Assembly: GCA_039184865.1 (NCBI GenBank)
Contig: JBCDAV010000001.1
Span: forward strand, 1-64,000
DNA: 64,000 nt
Source: Thermohalobaculum sp039184865
GTDB lineage: Bacteria; Pseudomonadota; Alphaproteobacteria; Rhodobacterales; Rhodobacteraceae
Reading direction: 5' to 3'
Shown: positions 10,584 to 19,780 of the stretch, piece by piece
Numbering within the stretch: the stretch's first letter is position 1
Layout: each line of letters starts with the position of its first letter
Notes under the pieces: model-generated
Databases searched by the model: none
The model's input: the letters and a program-made list of their open reading frames with translations, nothing else
Told to the model about the DNA's origin: nothing
Made by a program: the position numbers and the translations under genes

Positions 10584-10592
10584 GAGGCTGAC

Positions 10593-10877
10593 ATGACTGA
10601 CGAAGTACCGCTCTGGGAAGTGTTCATCCGTCCGCGCAATGGGCTGGCGCACCGGCACTGCGGGTCGCTGCATGCCGCCGACGAGGTCATGGCGCTGCAG
10701 GCTGCGCGGGACGTCTATACGCGCCGGGGCGAGGGGCAATCTGTGTGGGTCGTCCGGTCGGCCGACATCACTGCCTCGGACCCGACGGACAAGGACGAGA
10801 TGTTCGAGCCGTCTGAGACCAAGATCTATCGCCACCCGACCTTCTACGACATTCCCGAAGATGTCGGGCACATGTGA
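10593..10877 (+). CDS. paaB: 1,2-phenylacetyl-CoA epoxidase, subunit B
   Basis: Small subunit of 94 residues of the epoxidase, needed for assembly and activity of the PaaAC core. It shows the family opening (PLWEVFIRPRNGLAHRHCGS), the HAADEVMALQAARDVYTRR helix and the C-terminal KIYRHPTFYDIPEDVGHM. An AGGAGG site precedes the ATG at 10593. Its stop overlaps the paaC start (TGATG), so the two are translationally coupled. Confidence 0.95.
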   Translation: MTDEVPLWEVFIRPRNGLAHRHCGSLHAADEVMALQAARDVYTRRGEGQSVWVVRSADITASDPTDKDEMFEPSETKIYRHPTFYDIPEDVGHM

Positions 10878-11632
10878 TGGAACGCAACGAAGCCCTGATG
10901 ACCGCTCTGCTGCGCGTCGGTGACGATCACCTGATCCTCGGGCACCGTGTCTCCGAGTGGTGCGGTCACGCGCCGATGCTGGAGGAGGATCTGGCGCTGC
11001 CCAACATCGCGCTGGATCTGCTCGGCCAGGCGCGCGCGCTCTATACCTATGCGGGTGAGGTCGAGGGCCTGGGACGGACCGAGGACGATCTCGCCTATCT
11101 CCGGCGCGAGCGCGAATACTGCAATCTGCTGCTCGTCGAACGCCCGAACGGCGATTTCGCGCACACGATGCTGAAGCAGCTTTACTTTTCGTTGTTCATG
11201 CAACTCTGGTGGCAGGCGGCGTGCGCCTCGGACGACGCTGAGATCGCCGGTATCGCCGCGAAGGCGGTGAAGGAGTGCGCCTATCATGTCCGCCATTCTG
11301 CCGAGTGGGTGATCCGGCTTGGTGACGGCACCGAGGAGAGCGCCGAGCGCATGGCGGATGCCGTCGAGGACCTGGCCCCGTATATCGGCGAGATGTTCGC
11401 GTCTGACGCGGTGACGGACAGACTGGCTCCGGACACGCTGCCGGACCCGTCTGCCCTGAGGGACTCTTGGACGCACAAGATCCGCGAGATCTTTGCCGAG
11501 GCGACCATCGACCTGCAGGAACCGCGGGCCTCGATCAGAGGTGGCCGGGATGGACGGCACGGCGAGGAAATGGGCTTTCTGCTCGCTGAACTGCAGTACA
11601 TGCAGCGCACTTATCCCGGTGCGCAATGGTGA
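10877..11632 (+). CDS. paaC: 1,2-phenylacetyl-CoA epoxidase, structural subunit C
   Basis: Ferritin-like structural subunit of 251 residues that pairs with PaaA. Conserved segments are RVGDDHLILGHRVSEWCGHAP, LALPNIALDLLGQAR, LKQLYFSLFM and the KAVKECAYHVRHSAEWV helix. Start chosen at the ATG at 10877, overlapping the paaB stop by one base; a GTG one codon upstream is possible. The 3' end overlaps paaD by 7 bases. Confidence 0.95.
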   Translation: MERNEALMTALLRVGDDHLILGHRVSEWCGHAPMLEEDLALPNIALDLLGQARALYTYAGEVEGLGRTEDDLAYLRREREYCNLLLVERPNGDFAHTMLKQLYFSLFMQLWWQAACASDDAEIAGIAAKAVKECAYHVRHSAEWVIRLGDGTEESAERMADAVEDLAPYIGEMFASDAVTDRLAPDTLPDPSALRDSWTHKIREIFAEATIDLQEPRASIRGGRDGRHGEEMGFLLAELQYMQRTYPGAQW

Positions 11633-12126
11633 GTGCCGCGGTGGATCACTCGCTTGAGCAGCGTCGAGCCTGGACCGCTGCAGCAGCAGTGCCGGACCCG
11701 GAGGTTCCCGCCGTGACCGTGGAAGATCTCGGGATCCTGCGCTCGGTCGAGATTGTCGATGGGGTCGCCGTCGCTCGCGTGACGCCGACCTACTCGGGCT
11801 GCCCGGCAGTGCTGGCAATTGAACTGGCGATCGAAGCGGCCCTGCGTGACGCGGGCTTCGACGTCCGGATCGAGCGAGTGATCTCGCCGCCCTGGACGAC
11901 CGATTGGATCAGCGCCGACGGGCGGGAAAAGCTGCGCGCTTACGGCATTGCGCCGCCGGTCGAGGGTGCCGGCAAGGCGACGCTGTTCGCCGATCCCGTC
12001 GTATCTTGCCCGCAATGCGCATCCGAAGACACCGAGCGGATTTCCGAGTTCGGCTCGACAGCCTGCAAGGCGCTCTGGCGCTGCCGCACCTGCTCGGAAC
12101 CGTTCGACTACTTCAAGTGCATCTGA
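11626..12126 (+). CDS. paaD: Phenylacetate pathway Fe-S assembly protein PaaD
   Basis: MIP18/SufT-like protein (166 residues) thought to help mature the iron-sulfur reductase PaaE. The N-terminal DUF59 domain includes PDPEVPAVTVEDLGI and the conserved YSGCPA. The C-terminal zinc-ribbon-like region carries four spaced cysteine groups: CPQC, TACK, CRTC and FKC. It overlaps paaC by 7 bases and is followed by paaE after 13 bases. Confidence 0.93.
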   Translation: MVSAAVDHSLEQRRAWTAAAAVPDPEVPAVTVEDLGILRSVEIVDGVAVARVTPTYSGCPAVLAIELAIEAALRDAGFDVRIERVISPPWTTDWISADGREKLRAYGIAPPVEGAGKATLFADPVVSCPQCASEDTERISEFGSTACKALWRCRTCSEPFDYFKCI

Positions 12127-12139
12127 ACTGGAGCTTCGC

Positions 12140-13210
12140 ATGGCCGCGCCCCGATTCCACACGTTGACGCTGGCCGGCGTCCGCCGGGATACCGCCGACG
12201 CGGTGGCGCTGTCTTTCGCCATTCCCGATGACTTGCAGAACGACTATGCGTTCACGCCCGGCCAGTACCTGACCCTGCGCGCCAACGTCGATGGCGAGGA
12301 TGTGCGGCGTTCGTACTCGATCTGCTCGCCTCTCGGTTCAAGAACGCTGGACGTCGGCGTGAAGCGGATCGACGGTGGGCGCTTCTCCAGCCACGCCCTG
12401 ACGCTGAAACCCGGCGACAGTGTTCAGGTGATGACGCCGCAAGGCCGGTTCACGGCGCCCGTGGGTGGGTCGCATGATTATCTGCTGCTCGCCGCCGGGT
12501 CTGGGATAACGCCCATGGTCTCGATCGCGCGCTCGGTGCTCGAGGGAGAGCCGGACAGCACCGTCACGCTCTGCTATGCGAACCGAACGACGGACAGCGT
12601 GATGTTCCGCACGGCATTGGAGGACCTGAAGGACAGGTTCATGACGCGGTTTCTCCTGACCCATGTGATGGATGAAGAAGCTCAGGACGTGGAATTATTC
12701 AACGGGCGCCTCGATGCCGAGAAACTCGAGACTCTGGCGACCCGCGGCGTGATCTCGCCGCCCGACTACGACGCGATCTACATTTGCGGCCCTCAGCCGA
12801 TGATCGAGGCGTCCTCGGCCGCGCTCAGGGATCTCGGCGCGCCGGAAGATCGCATCAAATACGAGCTCTTCACGCCGTCGGGTGCTCCGCCCGTCGCCAG
12901 CGCGCGCTCGCATGATCGGCCGTCCGAGGGCACCGAGATCGAAGTCGTGCTGGATGGTGCGCGCCGCACGTTCAAGCTGACGGAGGACGATGACGGCGTG
13001 ATCGAGGCTGCGGCCCGGGCCGGGCTGGACCTTCCGTATTCCTGCGCCAATGGCATGTGTGCGACCTGCCGGTGCAAGCTCGCCGAAGGTGATGCCGACA
13101 TGGCGCAGAACTTCTCGTTGGAGCCGTGGGAGCAGGAGGCGGGCTTCATACTGGCGTGCCAGGCGCAACCGAAGACCTCCAAGATCGTGCTGGACTTCGA
13201 CGCAGTCTGA
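12140..13210 (+). CDS. paaE: 1,2-phenylacetyl-CoA epoxidase, reductase subunit E
   Basis: NADPH-dependent reductase of 356 residues that feeds electrons to PaaA. An FAD domain (RRSYSICS about residue 55, GSGITPM near 115), an NAD(P) domain (ICGPQPMIE) and a C-terminal plant-type [2Fe-2S] domain (SCANGMCATCRC and a later LACQ cysteine) appear in order. A GGAG site precedes the ATG at 12140. It ends the paa operon; PaaI-type thioesterase is convergent 28 bases downstream. Confidence 0.95.
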   Translation: MAAPRFHTLTLAGVRRDTADAVALSFAIPDDLQNDYAFTPGQYLTLRANVDGEDVRRSYSICSPLGSRTLDVGVKRIDGGRFSSHALTLKPGDSVQVMTPQGRFTAPVGGSHDYLLLAAGSGITPMVSIARSVLEGEPDSTVTLCYANRTTDSVMFRTALEDLKDRFMTRFLLTHVMDEEAQDVELFNGRLDAEKLETLATRGVISPPDYDAIYICGPQPMIEASSAALRDLGAPEDRIKYELFTPSGAPPVASARSHDRPSEGTEIEVVLDGARRTFKLTEDDDGVIEAAARAGLDLPYSCANGMCATCRCKLAEGDADMAQNFSLEPWEQEAGFILACQAQPKTSKIVLDFDAV

Positions 13211-13238
13211 CGCGGCAGCCCACCACGGCCCGGGCCAA

Positions 13239-13670
13239 TCAGATGTCGAGATAGGCGAATGCCAGTGTCGCGACCGCGGCGAGCTTGCCGTTTGCACCGC
13301 GGAACTCGGCGCGCAGCGTCGCCATGCGACGGCCATTCGACAGGACCGAAACAGCGATGTCCACGTCGCCAACGGGCAGGGGCCGCATGAAATGCGTCGT
13401 CAGATCGACCGTCGTGCAGGGCCGGAAGCTCTGATTCACGGCGATCAGCGTCAGCACCGAACAGGTATCGGCTGCAGCGGCAACGGCCTGTCCGCTGATC
13501 ACGCCGCCGCCCTCACCTCCGCCCCGCGCAAGATCGGCGTTCTCCGGCAGTTTGAACTCGGCCCCGTCAGATTTCAGGTCGCCGGTACGTAGTCGGAGCA
13601 GTTGCACCCAGGGCGCGAACGCCTCGGCCAGAAACGCGTCGATCCGCGCCGCATCCCATGTCTCGCTCAT
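13239..13670 (-). CDS. PaaI-type hotdog thioesterase
   Basis: The product is 143 residues with a hotdog fold pattern: GGGVISGQAVAAAADTCSVL helix and the VDLTTHFMRPLPVGDVDIAVSV strands. PaaI enzymes hydrolyse dead-end hydroxylated phenylacetyl-CoA esters. The canonical HGG of E. coli PaaI is replaced here by the GGVISG context, so membership in the wider 4HBT family is more certain than true PaaI function. Start is the ATG at 13670. Placement next to paaE supports a role in the pathway. Confidence 0.75.
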   Translation of the reverse strand: MSETWDAARIDAFLAEAFAPWVQLLRLRTGDLKSDGAEFKLPENADLARGGGEGGGVISGQAVAAAADTCSVLTLIAVNQSFRPCTTVDLTTHFMRPLPVGDVDIAVSVLSNGRRMATLRAEFRGANGKLAAVATLAFAYLDI

Positions 13671-13757
13671 TGACGTCCCCGATCGATTGCATGCGCTGCA
13701 TTGCTCACATAGTTTCGTCGCAGACCGCAAGAGATCCGCCATCGAGACCTGTCCGGA

Positions 13758-14204
13758 ATGACGATCGCACAATTCAACATCGCCCGCGCCCGCTGGCCGC
13801 TTGAGGATCCACGGATGGCAGAGTTCACGGACATGATCGACCGGATGAACGCCGTGGCCGCGCGCTCGCCCGGCTATGTCTGGCGGCTGATCGATGAGAA
13901 CGGGCTGGACGCCCCGAAGTTTCCGGGCGATCCGCGGATGACGTTCACACTCTCTGTCTGGGATGACGTCGAGAGCCTGCGAATGTTCACCTGGAACACG
14001 ATCCACAAGCGTTTTCGGTTACGGCGTGACGAATGGTTCGAACCGCTCGGGATGGCTTATCTTGCGATCTGGCCGATTGATCGAACGCACCGTCCTGACG
14101 GTCAGGAGGCCCTGGAGAAGCTCGCGGTGCTCCGCAGGCATGGGCCGACGCCGTCCGTCTTCGGGACCGAGGCGCTGGTTTCGAAAGACGTCGTCGACGC
14201 CTGA
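13758..14204 (+). CDS. DUF3291 domain protein
   Basis: The product is 148 residues. It shows the DUF3291 pattern: AQFNIARARWPLEDPRMAEF at the start, RSPGYVWRL, then FTLSVWDDVESLRMFTWNT and a late WPIDRTHRPDGQEALEKL. The fold is related to dimeric alpha-beta barrel monooxygenases, but no activity is established. It is divergent from the PaaI-like gene with 87 bases between starts. No link to the downstream transporter is evident. Confidence 0.8.
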   Translation: MTIAQFNIARARWPLEDPRMAEFTDMIDRMNAVAARSPGYVWRLIDENGLDAPKFPGDPRMTFTLSVWDDVESLRMFTWNTIHKRFRLRRDEWFEPLGMAYLAIWPIDRTHRPDGQEALEKLAVLRRHGPTPSVFGTEALVSKDVVDA

Positions 14205-14259
14205 ACCACGACAAAATACACAAGAGACAGATTGGCGATGGTTCGGTATTGCAGCCAGC

Positions 14260-15939
14260 ATGACTCATGTAGCCCGTCCGATCCGGTCCAAACCGGCGAT
14301 CGATCTTTGGACGATCGGCGCGCTTCTGATCGCGGGCACGCTCCTGATCCCGATCTTCGCGGTGATCTGGATCGCAGTCTTTCCGACCGAGAACATCTGG
14401 CCGCATCTGCTCGAGCACGCGTTGCCGGTCTATCTCGGCAACACGACTGCGCTGATCCTCCTCGTCGGGATCGGCACTGCGGTGATCGGCACAGGCACCG
14501 CCTGGCTGGTCACGATGCACGAGTTCCCCGGGCGGCGATGGCTCGAATGGGCTCTGCTCGCGCCGCTGGCGATGCCGGCCTATATCGGCGCCTACGCGCT
14601 GGTCGATCTGCTTGAATATGCCGGACCGGTGCAGACCCTGCTGCGAGCCATCTTCGGCTGGACCTCGGCCCGCGACTACTGGTTCCCGGAAATCCGTTCG
14701 CTCGGCAGTGCCGCCTTCGTCCTGACGATGGTTCTCTACCCTTACGTCTATCTGCTGGCACGCGCGGCATTCCGCGAGCAATCGGTCTGCGCGCTGGAGG
14801 TCGGACGGGCCCTTGGATGTGGCCCGTGGGGCGTGTTCTGGCGCGTCGGGCTACCGTTGGCGCGGCCCAGCGTTGCCGCCGGCACCGCGATTGCGTGCAT
14901 GGAAACCCTGGCGGATTTCGGGACCGTCGACTACTTCGCCGTTCAGACACTGACGCAGGGCGTCTTCTCGATCTGGCTCGACACGTACAATGTCGGAGGC
15001 GCGGCGCAGATCGCACTTGTCATGCTTGGCCTGATCCTGACCCTGCTGATGTTCGAACGGTTTGCGCGGCGCGGCCGGAAGTTCCACCATACATCGCGGC
15101 ATTACCGACCGATCCAGCGCGCAATGCCCACAGGTCTTAAGCGCTTCGTGCCGACCACATTGTGCCTTTTGCCGGTCTTCTGCGGATTCCTCGCGCCCAC
15201 CACCGTGGTGGCGTGGCATGCTCTCGGCAGCCTGTCGGCCTGGTCGGACGCCACGTTCTGGAGTTCGTTGATCCGCACGGCGGCGCTTGCCGGCGCGACG
15301 GCGTCGGTTGCGTGCCTCGTCGGCACGTTCATGGTCTACGGCGCGCGGTCATCGGCGTTTTCGTTCCCGCGCTGGGCAGCGCAAGCGACAGCGTTGGGGT
15401 ATGCGGCTCCCGGCGCAGTGATCGCCGTTGGCGTGCTGATGCCATTTGCCTGGTTCGACAACTGGATGGCGGACAGCATTCTTGCACTGACCGGCATCGA
15501 TATTGGCTTGTTGCTGACGGGAACGGGTGCCGTGCTGGTCTTCGCCTACACAGTCCGCTTCGCTGCAATCGCCCACGGCGCGATTGATGGCGCGCTCGGT
15601 CGCATCACGCCGTCGATGGAGCTTGCCGCCCGCACGCTCGGCTCCACGCGCCGTCGCGTCCTTTTCCGGATTCACGTCCCGATCATGCAGGGTTCACTGC
15701 TCACGGCCGCGCTGCTGATTTTCGTCGACACGGCCAAGGAGCTTCCGGCCACCCTTCTGCTGCGACCCTTCAACTTCGAGACCCTCGCCACGACGGTCTA
15801 CAATGCCGCGTCGCGCGAACAACTGGACGAGGCCGGCCCGGCTGCCCTCGCGATCGTGGTCTTGGGGCTTCTACCCGTCGCCATTCTCGCACGCACGCTG
15901 AACCGGTCGAGGCCGGGGGAAGTCTCGGTCCAGGTATGA
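14260..15939 (+). CDS. Iron(III)-type ABC transporter permease (FbpB/SfuB-like)
   Basis: The 559-residue inner-membrane protein holds two fused permease halves of about six helices each. Each half has an EAA-type loop facing the ATPase: EVGRALGCGPWGVFWRVGLP near residue 180 and ELAARTLGSTRRRVLFRIHVP near 445. This matches ferric-iron permeases of the FbpB/SfuB type. The ATG at 14260 is chosen because it starts just before the first hydrophobic segment. Neither a binding protein nor an ATPase gene is adjacent, so its partners must lie elsewhere. It overlaps the AsmA gene by 4 bases. Confidence 0.85.
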   Translation: MTHVARPIRSKPAIDLWTIGALLIAGTLLIPIFAVIWIAVFPTENIWPHLLEHALPVYLGNTTALILLVGIGTAVIGTGTAWLVTMHEFPGRRWLEWALLAPLAMPAYIGAYALVDLLEYAGPVQTLLRAIFGWTSARDYWFPEIRSLGSAAFVLTMVLYPYVYLLARAAFREQSVCALEVGRALGCGPWGVFWRVGLPLARPSVAAGTAIACMETLADFGTVDYFAVQTLTQGVFSIWLDTYNVGGAAQIALVMLGLILTLLMFERFARRGRKFHHTSRHYRPIQRAMPTGLKRFVPTTLCLLPVFCGFLAPTTVVAWHALGSLSAWSDATFWSSLIRTAALAGATASVACLVGTFMVYGARSSAFSFPRWAAQATALGYAAPGAVIAVGVLMPFAWFDNWMADSILALTGIDIGLLLTGTGAVLVFAYTVRFAAIAHGAIDGALGRITPSMELAARTLGSTRRRVLFRIHVPIMQGSLLTAALLIFVDTAKELPATLLLRPFNFETLATTVYNAASREQLDEAGPAALAIVVLGLLPVAILARTLNRSRPGEVSVQV

Positions 15940-18227
15940 AGCGCGTCTTTCGGCGTCTGCTAACCGGGCTCGCGCTGGTTGTTTGCCTTGTGTCCGCGGT
16001 CGGAGTGGCAGCAATTTTCCTCCTTCCCCGCGAACGGGTCCTGCCGCTTGCTTTAGGTGGCCTTGAGCAATCCTCCGACCTCCGCGTCACGCTCTCGGAA
16101 ACGTTCGAACCACAGCTTTGGCCGATCCCGGGCTGGCGTCTGGGTGCCATCGAGATCCGTCGGTCAAACGCCGACGCTGATGCGCAAGCGCTTCTTTCAG
16201 CAAAGGACGCTGTTCTCACGCTGTCGCGCCGAAGCCTGCTGAGAGGTGCGCTTTGGGTAGATGGTGCCGAAATCAACTTGAGAATGATGGATCGAGGTCT
16301 CGATCTTCCGCTCCCCAAGGGCCGCCCGCTGATCTCATCGCTCTATGCGCGGGATGCCACCGTCCGATTGCAAGATGCGGAAGCTGCATCGGTTGAACGT
16401 TTCGATCTGGACGATGCAGCGCTTGACTACCGGGGCGCAAACGATCCGTTTCGGGTCCGGGTCGCAGGGAACTGGCGAGATAGACGCCTTATCGCCGCAG
16501 TGAAGCTCACATCCGCGAGCCGGATCGCGCGCGGCGACTGGACGTACGTGGACGGGTCAGTCTCGCTGGACAATGAAACAGCGGAGTTTCAGGGGCGCCT
16601 GCTGCCAACCGGTCTCACAACCGCGCCGCAGATCGCGGGAAATCTGACTGCAAAGATTGGAAATCCGGCGGGGCTGATTTCGTGGTGGCGCGGCTCGCCA
16701 GCAGACCCGACGCTGATCAATCTGAGGGAGGTCGAGCTGCAGTCGCGCATTGAAACTCTCGATGATCGGCTGTTGGCGCGGACACAGTGGTCGGGCTCAT
16801 TCCATACGACGCCGGTCAGTCTCGAACTGACGCTGACAGGTGGCGACGGCTGGCGCGAGACCGGTGCCGGTACGCTGGAGGGGATCAGCCGGTCGGGCGG
16901 TCTTTATTCGGCGTATTTCGACGGAAGCGTCGTCGAAGGGCAAGGCATTTCCGGCGACATGACGCTTTCAGTGCTCGATGTGCAACGGATCTTCGATGTG
17001 GGGCTGCTTCCCGGAAGCTACCGTTTCACCACGGCGAAACGCGGATCGCTGCGCGGACGTTTGTCCGCATCGCTCGATGGATTTGGTATCTCGGATGCGA
17101 AGCTCGGTCTCGGCGATCGCGTGCTGGAAGGCGATGCAGCCCTCGATCTGCGTCCGGATCGGCCCGTAATCAGCCTGAGCACCGAGGTGCAGAGTCTTCC
17201 GGTGCTGGAGACGATCGACGCTTGGGGCGCGCAGAGGTCAGTTCTGAACAGGGCGCTTGCGGAGATAGAGGGTGATCTCGTTGTCGAAGTCTCGGCCGAA
17301 AGATCGGATTTCGGCGCATTCGAGGGCGGTCGCACGATCGCAACGGTTAAGCGCAGTGCCTTCGGGTCCGTCGCCGAGATCAACAGGCTGGATCTGTTCG
17401 GCGGAACGCTCGCTGGTGAGATCCGGAGCAGCGCGCGGGACGAGATGCTGGAGATTGATGCAACGGGAGCCGAGATCGATGCGGAAAGGCTGTTGGGGCA
17501 CATGGGACTGACCGGACTCACGGGGACCCTTGGCGGGAGCCTTGAACTGACGGCGAGCGGCCGCGTGGACGATCCCGAGTGGGAAACTGCGCTCGGATCC
17601 GGAAGCATGACTGTAACCCAGGGAGAGATCGCGCTCGCCGGCGGCGCGGTCGATACGACACTCACCCGCTCCGAAACTGTTTTCTTCGCACTGGCTGACA
17701 TCGACATCGCGATCGCGGACGGTGAGATTGTTGCCAATCGCATCGACCTTTCCGGCCCAAGCGAAAGCGTGGTCGACCCAATTGAGATCGTGGTCCGCGA
17801 CGGCGCGGTTTCTCTGATCCAATCACCCGCGTTTGCGCCTGAACCGACGATAGAGGGTGACGATGACACCGTTCCTGTCGATCCAGGCAGCGCGACTGAC
17901 AGTGCGGCAAATGCAATCGCTGTCGCACCGAACGAAAGCGAGACCACATCGGAAAGGCGCGAACCTGAGCCTGTCGTGGAGAACGAGCCTCGTCCGGTGC
18001 CGCTCCCGGCCGCGAGCGACGACACTTCGCCTGCAGTTCTGCAGGAGGTCGAAATTCCGAACGACAGTCTTGGCGCCGATATCGAAGAGCAGGTCGAAGC
18101 AGCATCGCAATTGGCAAGTTCCATAGAAACGGTTGCTACACCGGACGCCGTCGAGACCGAGGAGGCTGCGGAGGATCTGCCCGAAGCACCCGAAGCATCG
18201 CCGCTCCCCGCAATTCCACCTCGTTAG
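15936..18227 (+). CDS. AsmA family envelope protein
   Basis: The 763-residue protein has one N-terminal transmembrane helix (about residues 8-30), then a long beta-rich periplasmic part with the AsmA signature PGWRLGAIEIRRS early and the GLTGTLGGSLELTASGRVDDPEWETALGSGSMTV-type C-terminal domain (quoted in fragments) near residues 525-560. AsmA-like proteins are linked to phospholipid transport between membranes. The last 130 residues form an acidic, Pro/Ser-rich low-complexity tail, unusual for the family. The start overlaps the stop of the permease gene. The stop codon overlaps that of rpe, which is convergent. Confidence 0.85.
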   Translation: MKRVFRRLLTGLALVVCLVSAVGVAAIFLLPRERVLPLALGGLEQSSDLRVTLSETFEPQLWPIPGWRLGAIEIRRSNADADAQALLSAKDAVLTLSRRSLLRGALWVDGAEINLRMMDRGLDLPLPKGRPLISSLYARDATVRLQDAEAASVERFDLDDAALDYRGANDPFRVRVAGNWRDRRLIAAVKLTSASRIARGDWTYVDGSVSLDNETAEFQGRLLPTGLTTAPQIAGNLTAKIGNPAGLISWWRGSPADPTLINLREVELQSRIETLDDRLLARTQWSGSFHTTPVSLELTLTGGDGWRETGAGTLEGISRSGGLYSAYFDGSVVEGQGISGDMTLSVLDVQRIFDVGLLPGSYRFTTAKRGSLRGRLSASLDGFGISDAKLGLGDRVLEGDAALDLRPDRPVISLSTEVQSLPVLETIDAWGAQRSVLNRALAEIEGDLVVEVSAERSDFGAFEGGRTIATVKRSAFGSVAEINRLDLFGGTLAGEIRSSARDEMLEIDATGAEIDAERLLGHMGLTGLTGTLGGSLELTASGRVDDPEWETALGSGSMTVTQGEIALAGGAVDTTLTRSETVFFALADIDIAIADGEIVANRIDLSGPSESVVDPIEIVVRDGAVSLIQSPAFAPEPTIEGDDDTVPVDPGSATDSAANAIAVAPNESETTSERREPEPVVENEPRPVPLPAASDDTSPAVLQEVEIPNDSLGADIEEQVEAASQLASSIETVATPDAVETEEAAEDLPEAPEASPLPAIPPR

Positions 18228-18916
18228 GGCGCCTTCGCCGCCGTCGCAGCTTCGCGGATCGCGCGGATATTGGCACCGTAGGTTTCTGGAGCATCTACGG
18301 ACCCGCCCTTGAAGACCGCCGAGCCCGCGACGAGTACATCTGCGCCCGCAGCGGCGACCAGTGGCGCTGTCTCTGTGGTCACGCCTCCGTCGATTTCGAT
18401 ATGTACCGGACGGTCGCCCAGCATTGTGCGCAGCGTCCGTACCTTGTCCATCATCGGGATGAAGCTCTGTCCGCCGAAACCCGGGTTCACGGTCATCACG
18501 CAGACAAGGTCGACGAGATCGAGCACATGCGCGATTGCCTCGGCAGGCGTTCCGGGATTGAGCGCCACGCCGGCCTTCGCTCCGGACGCCCGGATTGCCT
18601 GCAACGTGCGGTGAATATGGGGCCCTGCCTCGACATGCGCCGTGATGATATCGGCCCCGGCATCGGCGAAATCCTCAATGTATGGGTCGACGGGCGAGAT
18701 CATCAGGTGGACATCCATCACCGTTCGGATGTGGGGCCGGATCGCCCGACAGGTCGCTGGACCGAACGTGATGTTCGGGACAAAGTGCCCATCCATGACG
18801 TCGACATGCACCCAGTCAGCGCCCTGCGACTCGATTGCCCGGCATTCCGCGCCGAAATCAGCAAAGTCCGCTGCAAGGATCGACGGAGCGATCCTGATCC
18901 TGTCGTCAAAGGGCAC
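18224..18916 (-). CDS. rpe: Ribulose-phosphate 3-epimerase
   Basis: Interconverts ribulose 5-phosphate and xylulose 5-phosphate in the pentose phosphate pathway and Calvin cycle. It is 230 residues, normal length. TIM-barrel signatures are present: PSILAADFADF, DWVHVDVMDGHFVPNITFGP, HLMI, MTVNPGFGGQSF and EIDGGV. The conserved metal-binding His and Asp residues are in these strings. The stop codon (TAA on the minus strand) overlaps the TAG of the convergent AsmA gene by two bases, so no terminator fits between them. Confidence 0.97.
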   Translation of the reverse strand: MPFDDRIRIAPSILAADFADFGAECRAIESQGADWVHVDVMDGHFVPNITFGPATCRAIRPHIRTVMDVHLMISPVDPYIEDFADAGADIITAHVEAGPHIHRTLQAIRASGAKAGVALNPGTPAEAIAHVLDLVDLVCVMTVNPGFGGQSFIPMMDKVRTLRTMLGDRPVHIEIDGGVTTETAPLVAAAGADVLVAGSAVFKGGSVDAPETYGANIRAIREAATAAKAP

Positions 18917-18982
18917 TCGAACCTCCCGCGGCCATCGGTTTGAGGCTATTGCACGCGGACTTCGTCGCGTCCAGACCGGCGC

Positions 18983-19780
18983 TCAGTCCGCTGTCGCAAG
19001 CCAAGGGCGGAGAGCAACCGAAGTCGCAAAGAACGCGGCTGCCGTGCAGACGATCGTCGGCCCTGTCGGCGTGTCGAGAAACAGCGATATTGCAAGCCCG
19101 CCGATGGCCGAGGTCACGCCGAATAGAGCGGCGAGGGTGGCCATCGCCTCGGGCGTCCGAGTGAAAGACCGCGCCGCGGCGGGAGGCATCAGCAGCAGGG
19201 CGGAGATCAGGAGTGCTCCGACGACCTTGATTGCGACTGCGACGACGATGGCAAGGCCGAGGGTGAGGATCATCTGTTCACGCTCGGGGCGAAGGCCGCT
19301 CGCGGTCGCCATGTCCGGTTGGAGCGTCACCGTCAGCAACGCAGACCAGCGCCATGAGATCCCGGTGATAACCAGCGCCGCACCGGCCCAGATCAGCACG
19401 ACGTCGGTCCAATCGATGGCCAGGATGTCCCCGAGCAGATAGCTGCTGAGATCCACGCGGATGCCCCCCTGCAGCGAGATCGCCACCAGGCCCGCCGCCA
19501 GCGCGCCGTGCGAAAGAACCCCGAGGACCGTGTCTTGCGCATATCCCCGGTTCGCGAGTGTCGTGACGCCGACCGCCATGGCAAGCGCCGCGACCAGTAC
19601 ACCGGGAAGGATCGGCATCGACATCGCTAGCGACAGGGCGACACCAAGCAACGCGGCATGGGCAGTGGCGTCTCCGAAATAGGCCATGCGTCGCCAGACG
19701 ACAAAACACCCGAGCGGAGCGGCGGCCAGAGCGACGCCGGCGCCGCCGAGTGCCGCACGGACGAGAAAGGCTTCGATCAT
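18983..19780 (-). CDS. znuB: Zinc ABC transporter permease
   Basis: Inner-membrane channel of the ZnuABC zinc importer, 265 residues with about eight hydrophobic helices. Family segments are GCFVVWRRMAYFGDATAHAAL near residue 25-45, KVVGALLISALLLMPPAAAR, and the C-terminal GPTIVCTAAAFF. The start overlaps the znuC stop by 4 bases. It is the last gene of the zur-znuC-znuB operon. Confidence 0.95.
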   Translation of the reverse strand: MIEAFLVRAALGGAGVALAAAPLGCFVVWRRMAYFGDATAHAALLGVALSLAMSMPILPGVLVAALAMAVGVTTLANRGYAQDTVLGVLSHGALAAGLVAISLQGGIRVDLSSYLLGDILAIDWTDVVLIWAGAALVITGISWRWSALLTVTLQPDMATASGLRPEREQMILTLGLAIVVAVAIKVVGALLISALLLMPPAAARSFTRTPEAMATLAALFGVTSAIGGLAISLFLDTPTGPTIVCTAAAFFATSVALRPWLATAD

